Source: Dipteronia dyeriana (taxonomy: Eukaryota; Streptophyta; Magnoliopsida; Sapindales; Sapindaceae). Taken from it: a stretch of 64,000 bases of DNA. A program made the position numbers and the translations under genes. How positions within the stretch are numbered: position 1 is the stretch's first letter; each line of letters starts with the position of its first letter. Positions 1 to 12,215 of this stretch are shown here, in pieces. Below the pieces are notes generated by a model that was not told where the DNA came from, made no database searches, and saw nothing but the letters and a program-made list of their open reading frames with translations. The DNA is taken from positions 83,953,652 through 84,017,651 of the forward strand of contig CM065299.1 of NCBI GenBank assembly GCA_032871835.1, in the 5' to 3' direction.

Positions 1-962
1 ACACGATGACTATTGCTTTTCCTTTATTTTTCTTGTTCAAATTTGTACACTCAAGAGAAATGTGATCATATCCATTATATTCAAAGCATTGAATACCCTT
101 TTTATAATCCTTCTCTTGGGTTTTCTCCATCTTTTTGAAAGAAGTCTTCTTCTTCAATAATGTCCTTTGAGTCTAAGACCTTTCTTTTAAAACTTAACAA
201 TCTTCTTGAACGTTTTCACCGTGAGGGACATCTCCTTATCCAAGTCTTCCCCCTCATTCTCTACTTTGGAGCTCTTTAAAGCTATGCTCTTTTTCTTCTT
301 AGGAGATGTAGGTGTATTAGTCCATCTAGACTCATAAGTTAAAGTCTTTCAATGACTTCACTTGGCTTCATTGTCTTGTAGTCACTATTCTCCTCATGTG
401 CTTTCACCTTAGATTCAAACCTTACTGGAAATGACCTCATATATTTTGCTTGATCCTTCTATCCAAATATGGGTCATATAGTTGATGGCTTTGATTGACG
501 ATGTCCATCAACTCCACTTAAAAGTCATTAAAGTATTCATGCTCTTCCATCATAGCCGTCTCAAATATGTAAGACTCAGAGTTTGGAATCCTTGACTACT
601 TCGGTTCTTTCATGACCTGTCTCTAGAATCTCTAATGCCTCATTTGCATTCCTAGTAATATGTATCGACTTGTATTGATTATCATCCATGGCATAAAGAA
701 TGGCATGCATTGCCTTGTTGTTCTACTTGGAAGCCTCGAATTCTTTTGTGCTCCATTGAGACTCATGCTTAGAGAATTCACTTCCTTCTCTAGTGGTCAT
801 TTTTTGAGGAGTGTAACCATCTTCAATTGCCTTCCAAGCATGCTCTTCTATTTGGCAAAGATAAGACTCCATCTCGCCTTTCTATAAGGCTTAGTTCACC
901 TCACTGAGGAAAGGGGGTCTTGTGCTTGAGTCTCTCTCATGTCCACCTCCATTTCCACTCAT
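1..962 (-). pseudogene. Ty1/copia-type gag remnant (copy A)
   Basis: Read on the minus strand from an ATG at 962, the translation resembles plant copia gag proteins but is broken by several stops and frame changes. Recognisable parts are a segment of the MHAI.-AMDDNQY type near 660-740, a lysine-rich KKFKKF segment near 200-280, and a zinc-knuckle-like stretch near 55-110 that keeps the first Cys, the His and the last Cys but has lost the second Cys. The gene runs off the left edge. The matching remnant in copy B (26640-27710) has the same layout. No pol is seen in the window. Confidence 0.7.
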
Positions 963-1069
963 AGTGTTTGGGGAACATGAATGAAATGCAAATGTAACGC
1001 AACAAACATATATGGAAAAATACAAGACACATAAAATAAGTGTTGGATCACCTAATTATGTCTAGGAAC

Positions 1070-1084
1070 CCCTTTGATACCAAT
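1070..1084 (-). other. Primer binding site of minus-strand copia element (copy A)
   Basis: On the minus strand, TTGGTATCAAAGG follows an LTR end reading CTTTCA. It resembles the initiator-tRNA-Met complementary site TGGTATCAGAGC of plant copia elements, with one or two changes. It lies between the gag remnant and the LTR, as expected. Confidence 0.6.
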
Positions 1085-1968
1085 TGAAAGTAAACTTACA
1101 CGTGTGTCTAAATAACCTAGAGGGGATGAATAGGTTTTATCCAAATTAATCGTCAAACTTTTCGATTAATCAATATTAAACTCAAAGAATCACCCCAAAA
1201 CAAATAAACAACAAATTCAAGTAAAATGTGGAGTATAAATGACACTTGAATTTACGTGGAAAACCTTCGACAAGGTAAAAACCATGAGATTAGCTAATGT
1301 TAGCCAATTGAGCCCTCAAATCCACTATTTACAAAACAATTACAACCTAGGTTGACCACATCACACATAAATGGTTACTAATCAACCTTTGCTCCCTACA
1401 TGCCTTTAATAGGGATTTTAGGCTCTTGCTTGTATACTACGAAAGGTACATACAAGACTTAACTCATAAGGAAAGAGATATACAACCAGATATGAATATG
1501 AGAATATTATAAATGCCTAAATGCTAGGTTAACACATTTAATGCTTATCTAATCATGAATGAATGATTCAAACAATCCTAGATATCATGTTGCTATATGA
1601 CATACAAATAACTTAGCTATATGAAATAACAGTACACCTAGATGCAATAGCTATCATAAAACAACAACCTAGCAATCAACACAAAAATCACAACTTGTAA
1701 TTAAAATCTTAGTCTAGATGCAAACAAGTCATAAAAGAGATTTCTTGTTATGCAAGAACAAAAGAATGAATGAAGATGGTGTTTTGCATACCAAGCCAAA
1801 TATGTTGATAAAGACTCATGCTTACACACATCCGAGATGAAGCTAGATGATGCTTGATTCATGAATGAATGATAGGTGTTTGGGTTTGATCAATAAAAAT
1901 TGAATCTTGCTAAATTTCCTTACCAATCACTCTTGAACTTTTTAAAGATGGAGTAAAGAAAGGGAAAT

Positions 1969-2022
<54 letters not shown>

Positions 2023-2860
2023 GCCTCAGATGAAATGACATCATTTTGAAAATAGGAGACAAAATCCTATCATAACCATTAGGTAGACCGTAACTCAGGC
2101 AAGTTGTCCATACCGCGGTACGTATAATAGTTCACTGGCTGGACAACATCACGGTTGGGAAAGCTATGCATGCAAGTGAACAGGTCGCAGAACAAGCAAC
2201 CTAGGCCTTCTGGAGAATACAGTGGTAGGGATCGTTGTCTAGGCTTTTGTAAAAGCCACGGATCCCTAAGCATACAACCTCTGGAACTATCCGCTATTGG
2301 GACAACGGTTTAGGCAATTGCATAGCCAAGGATCTGCACTGTGGTAAGAGAAAATTTCTCTTTTCCAAGGCAAACAAAACACACTAACCTAAATGCATGA
2401 TGTGTAAGTGTGGAGTGTGATGAGAGGTATAAAATGCATCAAGACAAAGACATACAAAATATGCAATCAATAGAAATGTATACAAGTGAGTGTGTGATAC
2501 TAATTCTCTTTAATTAGGAGTAGAGTAAAGTAATCTACCTTATTTGAAGCACTTAGAGTCTAATAACATTGAAGACCTAATCTACCCTTTAGAATATTTG
2601 AACCCAATTGTGATTTTATCAATGAAATAAGCCAATTATAAAATGAGACACTTACAAAAGTGAAAAAAAGAAAAGAAAAGAAAAGAGTCTTGATATGTAA
2701 ACGTAAAGTACTCACGAAGTAGAGTATAATTGTGAAATACAAGTGTATGTTAGAGTGATGCCTAGATGCTAGTGTAATGTTGTTTAGTAGAGCTTAGTAT
2801 AGGGTGTGTGAGTATATTTGAGCATGAATGGTGATCTTTGCACTCAAAATTTCCCTATTT
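1085..2860 (-). repeat. Copia-type LTR, minus orientation (copy A)
   Basis: The segment starts on the plus strand with TGAAAGTAAAC directly beside the primer binding site, so this is the U5 end of a 5' LTR read on the minus strand. It contains a long (TA)n run that could serve as TATA region. The outer border near 2860 is a guess, because both duplicated copies have the same flank and no target duplication could be found. Copy B carries the same LTR at 27823-28386 and 31252 to about 32440, split by a hAT-type insertion. Confidence 0.5.
1971..2019. repeat. (TA)n microsatellite
   Basis: Uninterrupted AT dinucleotide run inside the LTR-like segment. The same run occurs in copy B at about 31604-31644. 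Confidence 0.95.
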
Positions 2861-3448
2861 CTTTTGTTCACCACATCTAACCCCATGGCCCCATTACAAC
2901 CAAAGGGAAAAGACCTTTTTTATCCATGATAAGTCTTGATTGGGAATGTTTGTTGAAGCTTTATCTTCCATGGTCATGGCATAGTGATTTTGTTTTAGGC
3001 TAGTTCACAGACATTAGTGGTCCTTCAATATTCATTATATGCAAGACATTAGACTTTAATGCATAAATTCTATCTTTGCATACTTTGCACGAGTGTGAAC
3101 ATAGCAATCTGAGTGAAAAGAAGAGAGTGGCTCCACGTGAGGATTAGAGGTGAAGTGAATTACACTCAACGTGTGGGAGTTTCTCAATATGAGAATACTC
3201 TTAGGTGTGGGAATCGTGATTGTGCGAGTTTCCCTTTAGTGTATTCGAGTTACTTTAGAACACATTGCATATGTTTACTTGTCTCTATCACACATCCTTC
3301 CATCTCATTATTGGTTGGACATGCAGCTATTTCAAATGTTTGTTTTGAGTCTAGGAAAATTTTAGATCTAGTCATTTCTCGTTAATGTCATACTTGTCTT
3401 GTCTTGAGTTTTGCTCAAGGACAGGCAAAGGTTTGGTTTAGGGGTATT
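2860..3448 (+). repeat. 3' internal end of a Ty3/gypsy-like element (copy A)
   Basis: No coding frame survives. The last 60 bases read GCTCAAGGACAGGCAAAGG followed by a purine-rich GGTTTGGTTTAGGGG. A 'lever' of this kind (tgctcgaggac.agcaaag...gggg) is typical of the region just before the 3' LTR in Tat/Athila-like gypsy elements. The purine run would be the polypurine tract. The same sequence lies at about 32440-33028 in copy B. Confidence 0.5.
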
Positions 3449-4728
3449 AATAGAGCGAATAATGTTCTACATTTTAGCCTTCTTTCCATTCTTTTATCTC
3501 GTTTTCGTGTGTTTTGTGTGTTTTATGGGCTCTTTTATAATATTTGCAAGCAATAGGTGCATTTTAAAAAATCAGAGTTGGAAAACTTGAAGTCGTACGG
3601 AAAATGGCCAAAATTAAAGAAATGAAGCTTTAGTGCATGTATTTTGCGTAAGTACCTTACCCTTGCTATACCCACGCAGAATAAGACCCACACATTATCT
3701 GTGCACCAGAAACGCAGAGGAAGATGGACTCCCAAAATTTCTTATAAGGCAGGTATTGCGTGAGTCCATATCAGTACACTACCCGTACAAATACAAGAAC
3801 CAGAGAGCTTATCAGAAGCAAAAGAGGCACTGCACGGGTCACTACCTGGGAACCTTACCCATGCACTACGTTTATCAGATATCGCCGCATTAGCAAATCA
3901 GACCTATTTTGGGAATCCTTTTTAAAGACTTGTGTGTGAGATCAAAATACACCCACACACACATTCATTTTACTTTTTCTCTCTCTAGATCTAAGGACAT
4001 CATCTCCCATAAATCAAAACAATTTCTCTACCATCCTTCATCGGATCACTTCATTTCTTATCCATTTCCACCAAACTCTCAACTTAGAAAAAAATACCCA
4101 TCAAGGAGCTCAACCTCTACACACTTTAGAGAGGAAGAAAAGCTATGAGAAGAGAGAAATCATCAAAGCTTCATAGGTTTAATCCCTATCTTGTCTCTTT
4201 TATCTTTTCATTATAATTATGTGATGTGTAACTAAACCCTTAATGGGATTGATGTAATAACTTATGAATGATAGGTAATCCACTATATTCTTATTATTTG
4301 ATTATTAAGTTTCGTTCATTGTTTTTTAATTCAATTGATTATTTCCTGAATTAAGTAGATATACCTTATCTTGGTTCTTGATTAGATCAATTTCTTTTGA
4401 GTTTTTAAAATTGGTTTATACATCTTCTTGGATTGAGTAGTTAAGTCCTCTCTTAAGTCAAGTTAGATACCCACTTTTAAGGTGTTAAATTGGTGGAATG
4501 GATGTGTAGTAAATATGTCATTTCTTTGCATTCTGGCTCCAATGGAATGGGATGGGTTGTAGATATGTCCTTACAAGGCATCCCTAACCATTATAATCTA
4601 CCTAAGCTTAAAGATGGATTCACTCTTAAACAAACTAAGTAGCTGTGTAGTAAATAGTTGATGTGATAAGAGTCTCTAACTCTTCAAATCCGACCTAGTA
4701 ATCGCGAGTGAGCTTTGTTGACTCAAAT
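3449..4728 (+). repeat. Ty3/gypsy-like LTR, first part (copy A)
   Basis: Begins next to the putative polypurine tract at TAATAGAGCG (TGATAGAGCC in copy B). The LTR is interrupted at 4729 by the Ty1/copia insertion and resumes at 14580-14890. Joined length would be about 1.59 kb, against 1572 bp for the uninterrupted copy at 33029-34600. There are no open frames of note. Confidence 0.5.
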
Positions 4729-7130
4729 TGTTAGGATTATGCTCGATAGCAAGTGTATAATAATATATTTGACAATCTTTTCATATTAATGAAGTGATTT
4801 CTAGTTCAACAAATCTTATAGCATTTATAATTTAATTATTGTAATTATCAAAAGTAAATAATCATAAAGTCAAAAGACTATGAGAAAATAAGAATTGTTC
4901 ATACATCTAGATATGTACGAGGTAGACACAATTCTTTAGTTAGTCTTGAATAATATTCACAACTTAAGATAAAGGTTGGGCGCCTTTATCTTGTTAAAGT
5001 TGTAGATTCTTTTGCTAGCATTTGAGTGGGATAAAATGTGTTATGATAATTCTAAAATCATCAAAGTTTGGTGTCTTTGGGCAATAGGTGCATTGAACTG
5101 GATCACAATGAAATACTTTATCCAGAACTGTCAATATATAAAAGTTTTTCATTTGATGACAATCGGAGAGTCTATCTCAATCCTGAGATAAATGATGGAC
5201 TTATGGTTGCAAGTGTTATCATTTAAACTATCAATGAGTACGATTATATAGCATAGTCTATCCTCAATAGTTTGGTGGTATTCATTTGTTAATCGATAGA
5301 GGACTTCATTTATAGATATGAACAACGTGGCTCCATTTATTAAATAAGAGTAGAATATCATCATATGGATGTTTTGAGGTATTGGATATTAAATCTTAAC
5401 GTTAAGTTTTCAATAGTGTCTATTGAAACATGGCTTCTGGACAAGTCAAAATATCCAAGTTCAAACTGTGGTCATATGAGTAGATATGGTAACTTTGAGA
5501 GCTATAGGCGGTTTATGAGCTCTTGGAGATTACTTGTATTCTTCACGAGAATACACTTTCTCCAATATGGTTATCTAGGGTATGAATGAGTAACATCAAC
5601 TTATTCTATCTTTATTTAAGAGTTCAATTTTAGTTCCTTGGTAGAATGAACTAAAATTAAATAGATCAGATCTAAGTGAAACATTTGTTTATTGTCATTG
5701 GGTTGTGTCTATTGGAGCTTAAATCTAGATAGCCCGCCAAGATCCTCAATGCACACGAAATTGCATGGATCACTTTATATATTCTACCGGACCAATTTAG
5801 GGGTCAATCTAGAATTGTATTACGACATGTGAACTTGTTTCTTTTTGTAAGAATAGGTCCAGTTCACATGTGGACTTTTTATTAAGGTCCAATGGATTTA
5901 ATAAAATAAGAAAAATAATATATGGCCCATATATATGGTATGGGCAGCAAGGCTATTTAGAATAGCTTAATTATATTATTTTTTATTTTATTATTTAATT
6001 AAATGGAAATATATTAATTTGTTGATTAATTAATTATTTAATTAAATGTCAAAATCTTTTTCCTAGTAGGAGATGGTCTCCTAAAGTTATACTATTGTTG
6101 GTAGTATAATTAATATTAAAGACTATATTTGATAAGTAGATAAATAAAAGGAATTGTTTATCTAATCAAATTAGAAAGTCTTTAATATGGTTACAAATAC
6201 ACTATTGAGTTGGATTAGGAGTCTTGGTGTAGGATAGAATTCATTTAGAAAAAGGATTCTTAACCACCAAGTAAATCCACCTAAGGATATGATTCTTAGC
6301 TACCAAGTAAATCCACCTAAGGAAAGGATTTGTGATCCTAATATATATTCTTGTGAATTTCGGCCAGCTCATATATATATATATATAAGAGGATAGAATT
6401 CCTTTAAGAAAAGGATTCTTAACTACCAAATAAATCCACCTAAGGAAAGGATTCTTTCCAACCAAGTAAATCCTTCTTAGGAAAGGATTTGTGATCCTAT
6501 ATATATACCCTTGTGAATTTCGGTCAGCCCTTGATTTTTAGAGTGAAAATTTCAGCCAACCTAAGTGTTTTCTAAGAGAAAATTTTGCTTTGCAAGAGAG
6601 AAAATTTAGTATTTTACTCTAGACAAAATTCAATCAACTCTAAGATATAGAGTATGGAATTCGGCCAAGGAGAATAGAGAAAAAGAGAACGTTTTTGTTT
6701 TTGGTAGTATACTAGTATCTTTTACATCAAAAGGGTTTTTGTGTACAAAATCAAATCGGGTTCACGTGAGTTTCAATCAAGTAGATTGATAATTCACAAG
6801 TGTCCGGACGTTCTTGGATTTTTCTCTTGGATGATATTTGTAACTAACAAAGAAAAGATTTTGTTTGTCTCCATCCTCAGGTATACAATTTAAAGAAAGG
6901 GAGCCCACACTCCTAGGTGATTCACATTCTTGATTGGATTGGAAGATCTTACGAAATCAATTCGGTGCTTGTTCAATCGTCACGAGAAAAAGGTACAAAA
7001 CTTTTATATACGTCAATTAATCTAGGGTTAAGGTTCTTATTTTTAAAAGAGAAAACTTTTATTTATACGCAAACCCTAATTTTAATAAATTTTTCACGCT
7101 TTTGCTGCGCATAGTTTTATTTTCCCTACA
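4729..7130 (+). repeat. 5' LTR of the Ty1/copia element
   Basis: 2402 bp, starting TGTTAGGATTATGC and ending TTTCCCTACA, so it has canonical TG...CA ends. It is followed immediately by the primer binding site. It contains short degenerate tandem repeats (6236-6500) and several AT-rich tracts. The length is at the long end for copia LTRs. Confidence 0.92.
6236..6500 (+). repeat. Degenerate tandem repeats inside the copia LTR
   Basis: A unit of the form AAAGGATTCTTAACCACCAA plus GTAAATCCACCTAAGG recurs about five times with variations, interrupted by one AT run. The 3' LTR holds the same motif at about 13680-13930 with a different number of units. Confidence 0.75.
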
Positions 7131-7131
7131 A

Positions 7132-7150
7132 TTGGTATCAGAGTTAGGTT
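7132..7150 (+). other. Primer binding site of the Ty1/copia element
   Basis: TTGGTATCAGAGTTAGG directly follows the 5' LTR. It matches the plant copia consensus complementary to initiator tRNA-Met, which begins TGGTATCAGAGC. Confidence 0.85.
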
Positions 7151-7268
7151 TTACCCTTGATTAATTGGTGTATGTGTTCGTGAATCGTTTTCTTTTTATT
7201 GTATATATGCATGTTTTAGAATGAGATGGCACTCTAGGTATTCACATATATATTTACATTGGAATGTA

Positions 7269-7312
<44 letters not shown>

Positions 7313-8512
7313 GTTTCATATGTGGATTGTTACTGCTCAATTTTGGTCCTAAAATTTCAATGTATTTTGTTTTGGGATTGTAACAAGAATGGTGGTCTAT
7401 CATCGCCATAATTTCCTTCATGGTAGTTGCTAAGTTTTTTTTTATTTTGTTGATGTAATAAAAAAACTGCAGTATTTTTAGTTATAATTCTTCTGTAATA
7501 CACTCAAGTTTCGAAGACTCAGAGATTTGAAGAATTAGGGGCAACCGGAACAAGTTTTGGACCGTGCGACCCGTAGCAACGAACGTGCATGCGAAGAGCA
7601 CGCAGCCACGTTTATTGTGGTATGAAGCCCTATGGAGGCCATGGGCTGCGCATGGCAGCCCTTTTTGGGTTTGTGGCATGCGCACGCCCATGGGTAAGGG
7701 CCAAGGGTGCGCACGCCCATGGGAGGCAGCCAAGAGAGTCCGAACGATGAAGTTCGCGTGAAGACTTGTTCACCGAGAAAGGAGTTTTTTGTATTCCAAG
7801 ACATGTAATTTACTTGCTTTTCTAGGATGGACCAAAATTGAAGCTATATATATTTGTTGTAACTATTGCAATGTTTGTCATTGTTTGATAAAATGTCATA
7901 TAGAATAGGATTTCCACTCATATATCTCTTTTGGTATGAACATGCATTGAATGGTTTAAGTATCTAAAGTGGCATCTAGATAACTTGGTAAATCATTCCT
8001 TGGAATTCGATCACACGCCTTAAACAATTGAGTGGAAGAAGGTGTTCTGGAACACCTAAGACCTCCAAGTTTAGTTGAGCTTTATGTTTCGTGAATAACC
8101 CCCCAAGGATTATTCATGAATAGAATTTAGCAAGATACTTCCTTACAAGGATATACTAGACAATTAGCCCAAACAATATCTACTCCCAAAGGAGGGATAT
8201 TCGTAAGGGATTATATTGAAGGTCGATAACTTGGTATTACACTCAATGTAATTTTATTAATATCCTCCCAAGAGTTCTTGTTAATAAATTTAGAAGACTA
8301 AAATTGAAAACGTTGGTTGTTATGTTAACAATAAGGTGGGATCTAGTTCAACTAGTAAATGTTACGAACTCCCAAAGGAGGTGTTACATTTATAGGTGTT
8401 GGATCACCGTTGAATTTTTACGATTGAATTATTTTTTTTTATTCAAGATAAATATTCAAAAGTGCTATATCATGATTATTTACTTATATAATTTTTGTTA
8501 ATATAAAGAAAT
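7151..8512 (+). other. Untranslated leader of the Ty1/copia element
   Basis: 1.36 kb without a plausible coding frame. It holds an (AT)n run at about 7273-7309 and an unusually GC-rich patch at 7560-7745. The patch contains two copies of GCGCACGCCCATGGG and the palindrome CCATGG several times. The remainder is AT-rich and includes several short CCCAAAGGAGG-type motifs (about 8190-8380). Confidence 0.6.
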
Positions 8513-9178
8513 CATGACCCCATCCCTAATCGAATTCCTAAAAGATAATACTTTAACTGATTATAATTATGTCACATGGAAAAGGGAAAATTGGGTTGTT
8601 GTAAGTTGAAAAACCATAAGATCATTCTATATATTCCTAAACCACCTACTCCTACTAATGAATCTACTCAGGAGCAAAGAGATGAGTATTAACAGTGGGA
8701 GTCTTCTGATGAGATGGCTAAATGTTACATTATGGCCACCATCTCAGACGTGTTGCAAAAGCAACATGAAGGAATGAAGACTGCCGCCGATATAATGATG
8801 TCTATATAGGAGATATTAGCTATGAGGTCTAGGACGACTAAGAGGTGAGGCAGTGTCTGCTTTTATGAATCTTAGGATGAAACCTAGACAGGCTGTGAAA
8901 GATCATATGATGAAAGTCATAGCACATCTCAACATTGTTGAACTGAATGGTGATGAGATAGATGGTGAGATGAAAACTTGACATGATTGTCAACTCACTC
9001 TCGAATTCTTTTGGTTTGTTCAAAGTTGGACTACACCTTGAACAATAAGGAATATACCTTGCAAGGCCTGATGCAAGATGTTCAAAGTGCCAAAATGATT
9101 CTTGTGAAAGGCATGGGTCAAGAGATTCATATGGTTGGTAAAGTTGCTACAGTTAAGACCTGTCAGAAGGTCAAGTAA
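8513..9178 (+). pseudogene. Ty1/copia gag, broken
   Basis: Reading from the ATG at 8513, the translation is a typical plant copia gag: an N-terminal FLKDNTL..-YNYVTWK segment, an AKCYIMATISDVLQ segment, then an AVKDHMMKV..HLN segment, and after a frame change LNNKEYTLQGLMQDVQSAK. Several stops and at least two frame shifts interrupt it. The zinc knuckle and the aspartic protease that should follow are absent. The frame passes within about 80 bases (9178-9257) from the gag core to sequence that normally lies downstream of the protease active site. Confidence 0.8.
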
Positions 9179-9256
9179 CAATAGAAGAAAAAGCAACTTG
9201 GGTCTAACTAGAAGGGGTTTCGGGAAAGGAAAGGACTGAATGAGAATGAATTCAAC

Positions 9257-10797
9257 TTGCATTTAGGCAATGGAACGTTGGTGTCTACTAGTGTAGTGGG
9301 AGATATTAGAATCAATTTAGATTCTTATATGCATTTAGTTTTAATAAACGTTTATTATGTACCACAATTCAAGAGAAATTTAATTTCGGTCTCTTGTCTA
9401 AATAAATTTAGATATTCAGTTACTTTTAATAAAGGTTTTATTATTAGTAAGAATAACAAATTTATTTGTAAAGGTACATTGGAAAACGGTTTATTATATT
9501 TGCATGGAAATATCTCTCACTTGTTAGACACAGAATCAACGGAACCTAATCATAAAAGAGTAAAATTATCAAAAGATGAAACCTACCTATGGCATTTGTA
9601 CCTAGGTCATATTAACCATAATAGGATTAAAATATTGATAAGTGACGAACCTCTAAGTGACTTAAAGGTTGATGATCTACCAACTTGTGAATCTTGTTTG
9701 GAAGGTAAAATGACCAAAAGGTCGTTTAAGACCAAAGGCACAAGAGCTATCGAATGCTTAGGATTGATACACACTGATGTGTGTGGACCTATGAGCATTC
9801 AAGCTAGAGGTGGATATGATTACTTCATCACTTTCACGGATGATCACTCAAGATTTGGTTATGTGTATCTCATGAGACATAAGTCGAATGCTTTTGACAT
9901 GTTCAAAGAATTTAAAGCTGAAGTGGAAAATCAGCTTGAGGAGCACATAAAAATCTTGAGGTCTGATTGTGGTGGAGAATATCTATCTGGTGAGTTTCAG
10001 CAATATCTTATTGATAATGGGATAATTTCTCAGTTTTCTGCACCAGCCACACCTTAACAAAATGGGGTGGCAGAAAAGAGAAATAGAACTCTTTTGGACA
10101 TGGTTAGGTCTATGTTGAGTTATCAACGTTTCCTAATTCTTTTTGGGGATATGCTTTACAAACCGTAATGTATATTCTAAAAGATGTACCATCTAAGTCG
10201 TTTCCTAAAACAACGCATGAGTTGTGGACCTGGCAAAAGCCTTGTTTACAAAACTTAAGGATATTTGGATGTCCTGCGCATGTGTTAAAAGGAAAAACAG
10301 AAAAGATGGAGTCCCATTCAGAAACATGCATATTTGTAGGGTATCCAAAAGGAACAAAAGGATATTATTTATATAGTCCTTCAGATCTTAAAGTATTTGT
10401 TTCGATAAAAGCTAAATTTCTAGAAGAGGACTATATGAATAATTTTGTGCCTAAAAGTAGAATTGTCCTGAATAACCTTTCTAGAGATACAATTCCACAA
10501 GAGGTTTCACAACCAAGCCCAACTATAAGTTCCGTACCAACACAAGATCAACAATCTACCATACCTCATTGTAGTGGGAGGGTTAGTAGACAACCCGAGA
10601 GATACATCGGTCTAGGAGAATCTATAGAGAATCTCCCGGACGACGATGATCCCTATACGTACAAGGAAGCAATGGAAGATATTTATTGTCGCCATTGGCA
10701 AAAGGCAATGCAATCCGAAATTGAATCTATATTCAAAAACAAAGTTTGGTCTCTTGTAGACTTGCCTAAATGGATAAAACCCATCGGGTACAAGTGA
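9257..10797 (+). pseudogene. Ty1/copia pol: GAG-pre-integrase and integrase, broken
   Basis: This stretch covers the part of pol between protease and reverse transcriptase. The first frame (9257-10057) shows the GAG-pre-integrase HHCC-like segment (LWHLYLGHINHNRI..., CESCLEGK) and the start of the integrase core with two catalytic Asp contexts, HTDVCGP and RSDCGGEY. A TAA at 10055-10057 replaces the Gln before NGVAEKRNRTLL, which holds the catalytic Glu. A single-base loss near 10121 shifts the frame. The frame of 10168-10797 then continues with the integrase C-terminal region (FGCPAHV, FVGYPKGTKGY) and a linker, ending at a TGA where a Trp codon is expected. Enzymatically dead as it stands. 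Confidence 0.9.
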
Positions 10798-11415
10798 CTA
10801 TACAAGAGGAAAAGAGGAATTGATGGAAAGGTGGAAACTTTTAAAGCTAGATTGGTAGCAAAAGCTTATACACAGAAGGAAGGTATTGATTATGAAGAAA
10901 CCTTCTCTCTTGTGGTCATGCTTAAATCCATTAGGATACTCTTATCTATTGCGGCATCTCTAGACCTAGAGATTTGGCAAATGGATGTCAAGACAGCTTT
11001 TCTTAACGGAAGTCTTGACGAAAGCATCTACATGATGCAACCAGATGGATTCATTGAAAAAGACCAAGAGGAAAGGGTTTGCGAGTTGCAAAGATCCATA
11101 TATGGATTGAAGCAAGCATCCAGATCCTAGAACATAAGGTTTGATCAAGCCGTGAAAAGTTTTGGATTTATTCAAAACCTTGATGAACCTTGTGTATATA
11201 AAAGGATTAAAGGCGACAAGTTGGTTTTCTTAGTTCTTTACGTTGATGATATACTACTCAGAGGAAACGATGTAGGTGTATTGACATCAATAAAAGAATG
11301 GTTAGCAAAACAATTTGATATGAAAGACTTAGGAGAAGCAAGTTATATTCTTGGTATCCAAGTTATAAAGGATAGAAAGAATAGAATGATTGCATTATCC
11401 CAGCTTCATACATAG
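10798..11415 (+). pseudogene. Ty1/copia pol: reverse transcriptase, broken
   Basis: The frame of the previous segment continues through the copia reverse transcriptase: KARLVAKAYTQ, QMDVKTAFLNG, SIYGLKQASRSW-like with the Trp codon now TAG (11128-11130), and the catalytic box YVDDILL near 11240. The first Asp of the active site lies in QMDVKTAF. A one-base loss near 11400 shifts the frame just before the ASYIDKI-like segment. Apart from the stops the domain looks full length. Two Trp-to-stop changes suggest decay by C-to-T or G-to-A changes. Confidence 0.9.
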
Positions 11416-12215
11416 ATAAAATATTTTCTAGGTTTTCCATGCAAGATTCCAAGAAAGGTATGATACCTTTTAGACATTGAATCAAACTTTCTAAGGAACA
11501 AGTTCCTAAGAATGAGTATAAAGAGCAATTCATGAGTAGGATTCCATATGCTTTGGCAGTAGGAAGTCTCATGTATGCAATGCTCTGTACTATACCATAT
11601 ATTTATTTTGATGTGGGCATAGTTAGCAGGTTTCAATCGAAGCCTGGTCCTGATCACTGGACAACTGTCAAGTATATTTTCAAGTATCTTAGGAGAACGA
11701 GAGATTATATGCTTGTATACTCTGGAGGGGATTTAATTCCTATTGGGTATACAGATTCTGATTTTCAGTCAGATTCTAACTCCAGAAGATCAACATTAGG
11801 ATCTGTGTTTACTATTAGAGGATGAGCAGTCATATGGAGGAGTATCAAGCAATCTTGTATTGTTGATTCCAACATGGAAGCCGAGTATGTTGCTGCATGC
11901 AAGTCTGCTAAAGAGGCTGTCTGGCTCTGCCAATTCTTGATTGACTTGAAAGTAGTTCCTGATAGGAATAAGCAGATCACTATCCATTGTGACAATAGTG
12001 GAGCAGTGGCTAATTCAAGAGAACCAAGAAGTCATAAGAAAGGGAAACACATTGAAAGAAAGTATCACCTTCTGAGGGAAATTATGCATAGGGATGACAT
12101 GACAATTACCAAGATTGCGTCAGCGGAAAATCTAGCGGATCCCTTTACAAAGGCTCTTCCACAAAAGAGTTTTGATGGGCATCTAGAGAATATGGGGTTG
12201 AGAGATATGACATAA
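11402..12215 (+). pseudogene. Ty1/copia pol: RT thumb and RNase H, broken
   Basis: Third frame of pol. It carries the segment around YALAVGSLMYAM, HWTTVKYIFKYLR and GYTDSDF (start of RNase H), then MEAEYVAACKSAKEAVWL, the CDNSGAV segment and the C-terminal ADPFTKALP motif, ending at TAA 12213-12215. Internal stops at about 11479 and at 11823-11825 both sit where Gly codons are expected (GGA to TGA). RNase H motifs are otherwise well preserved. Confidence 0.9.

Noticed and set aside
7482..7804. Coding frames in the GC-rich part of the copia leader
   Set aside because: Several overlapping frames on both strands are open because of the GC-rich palindromic patch. None resembles a known protein.
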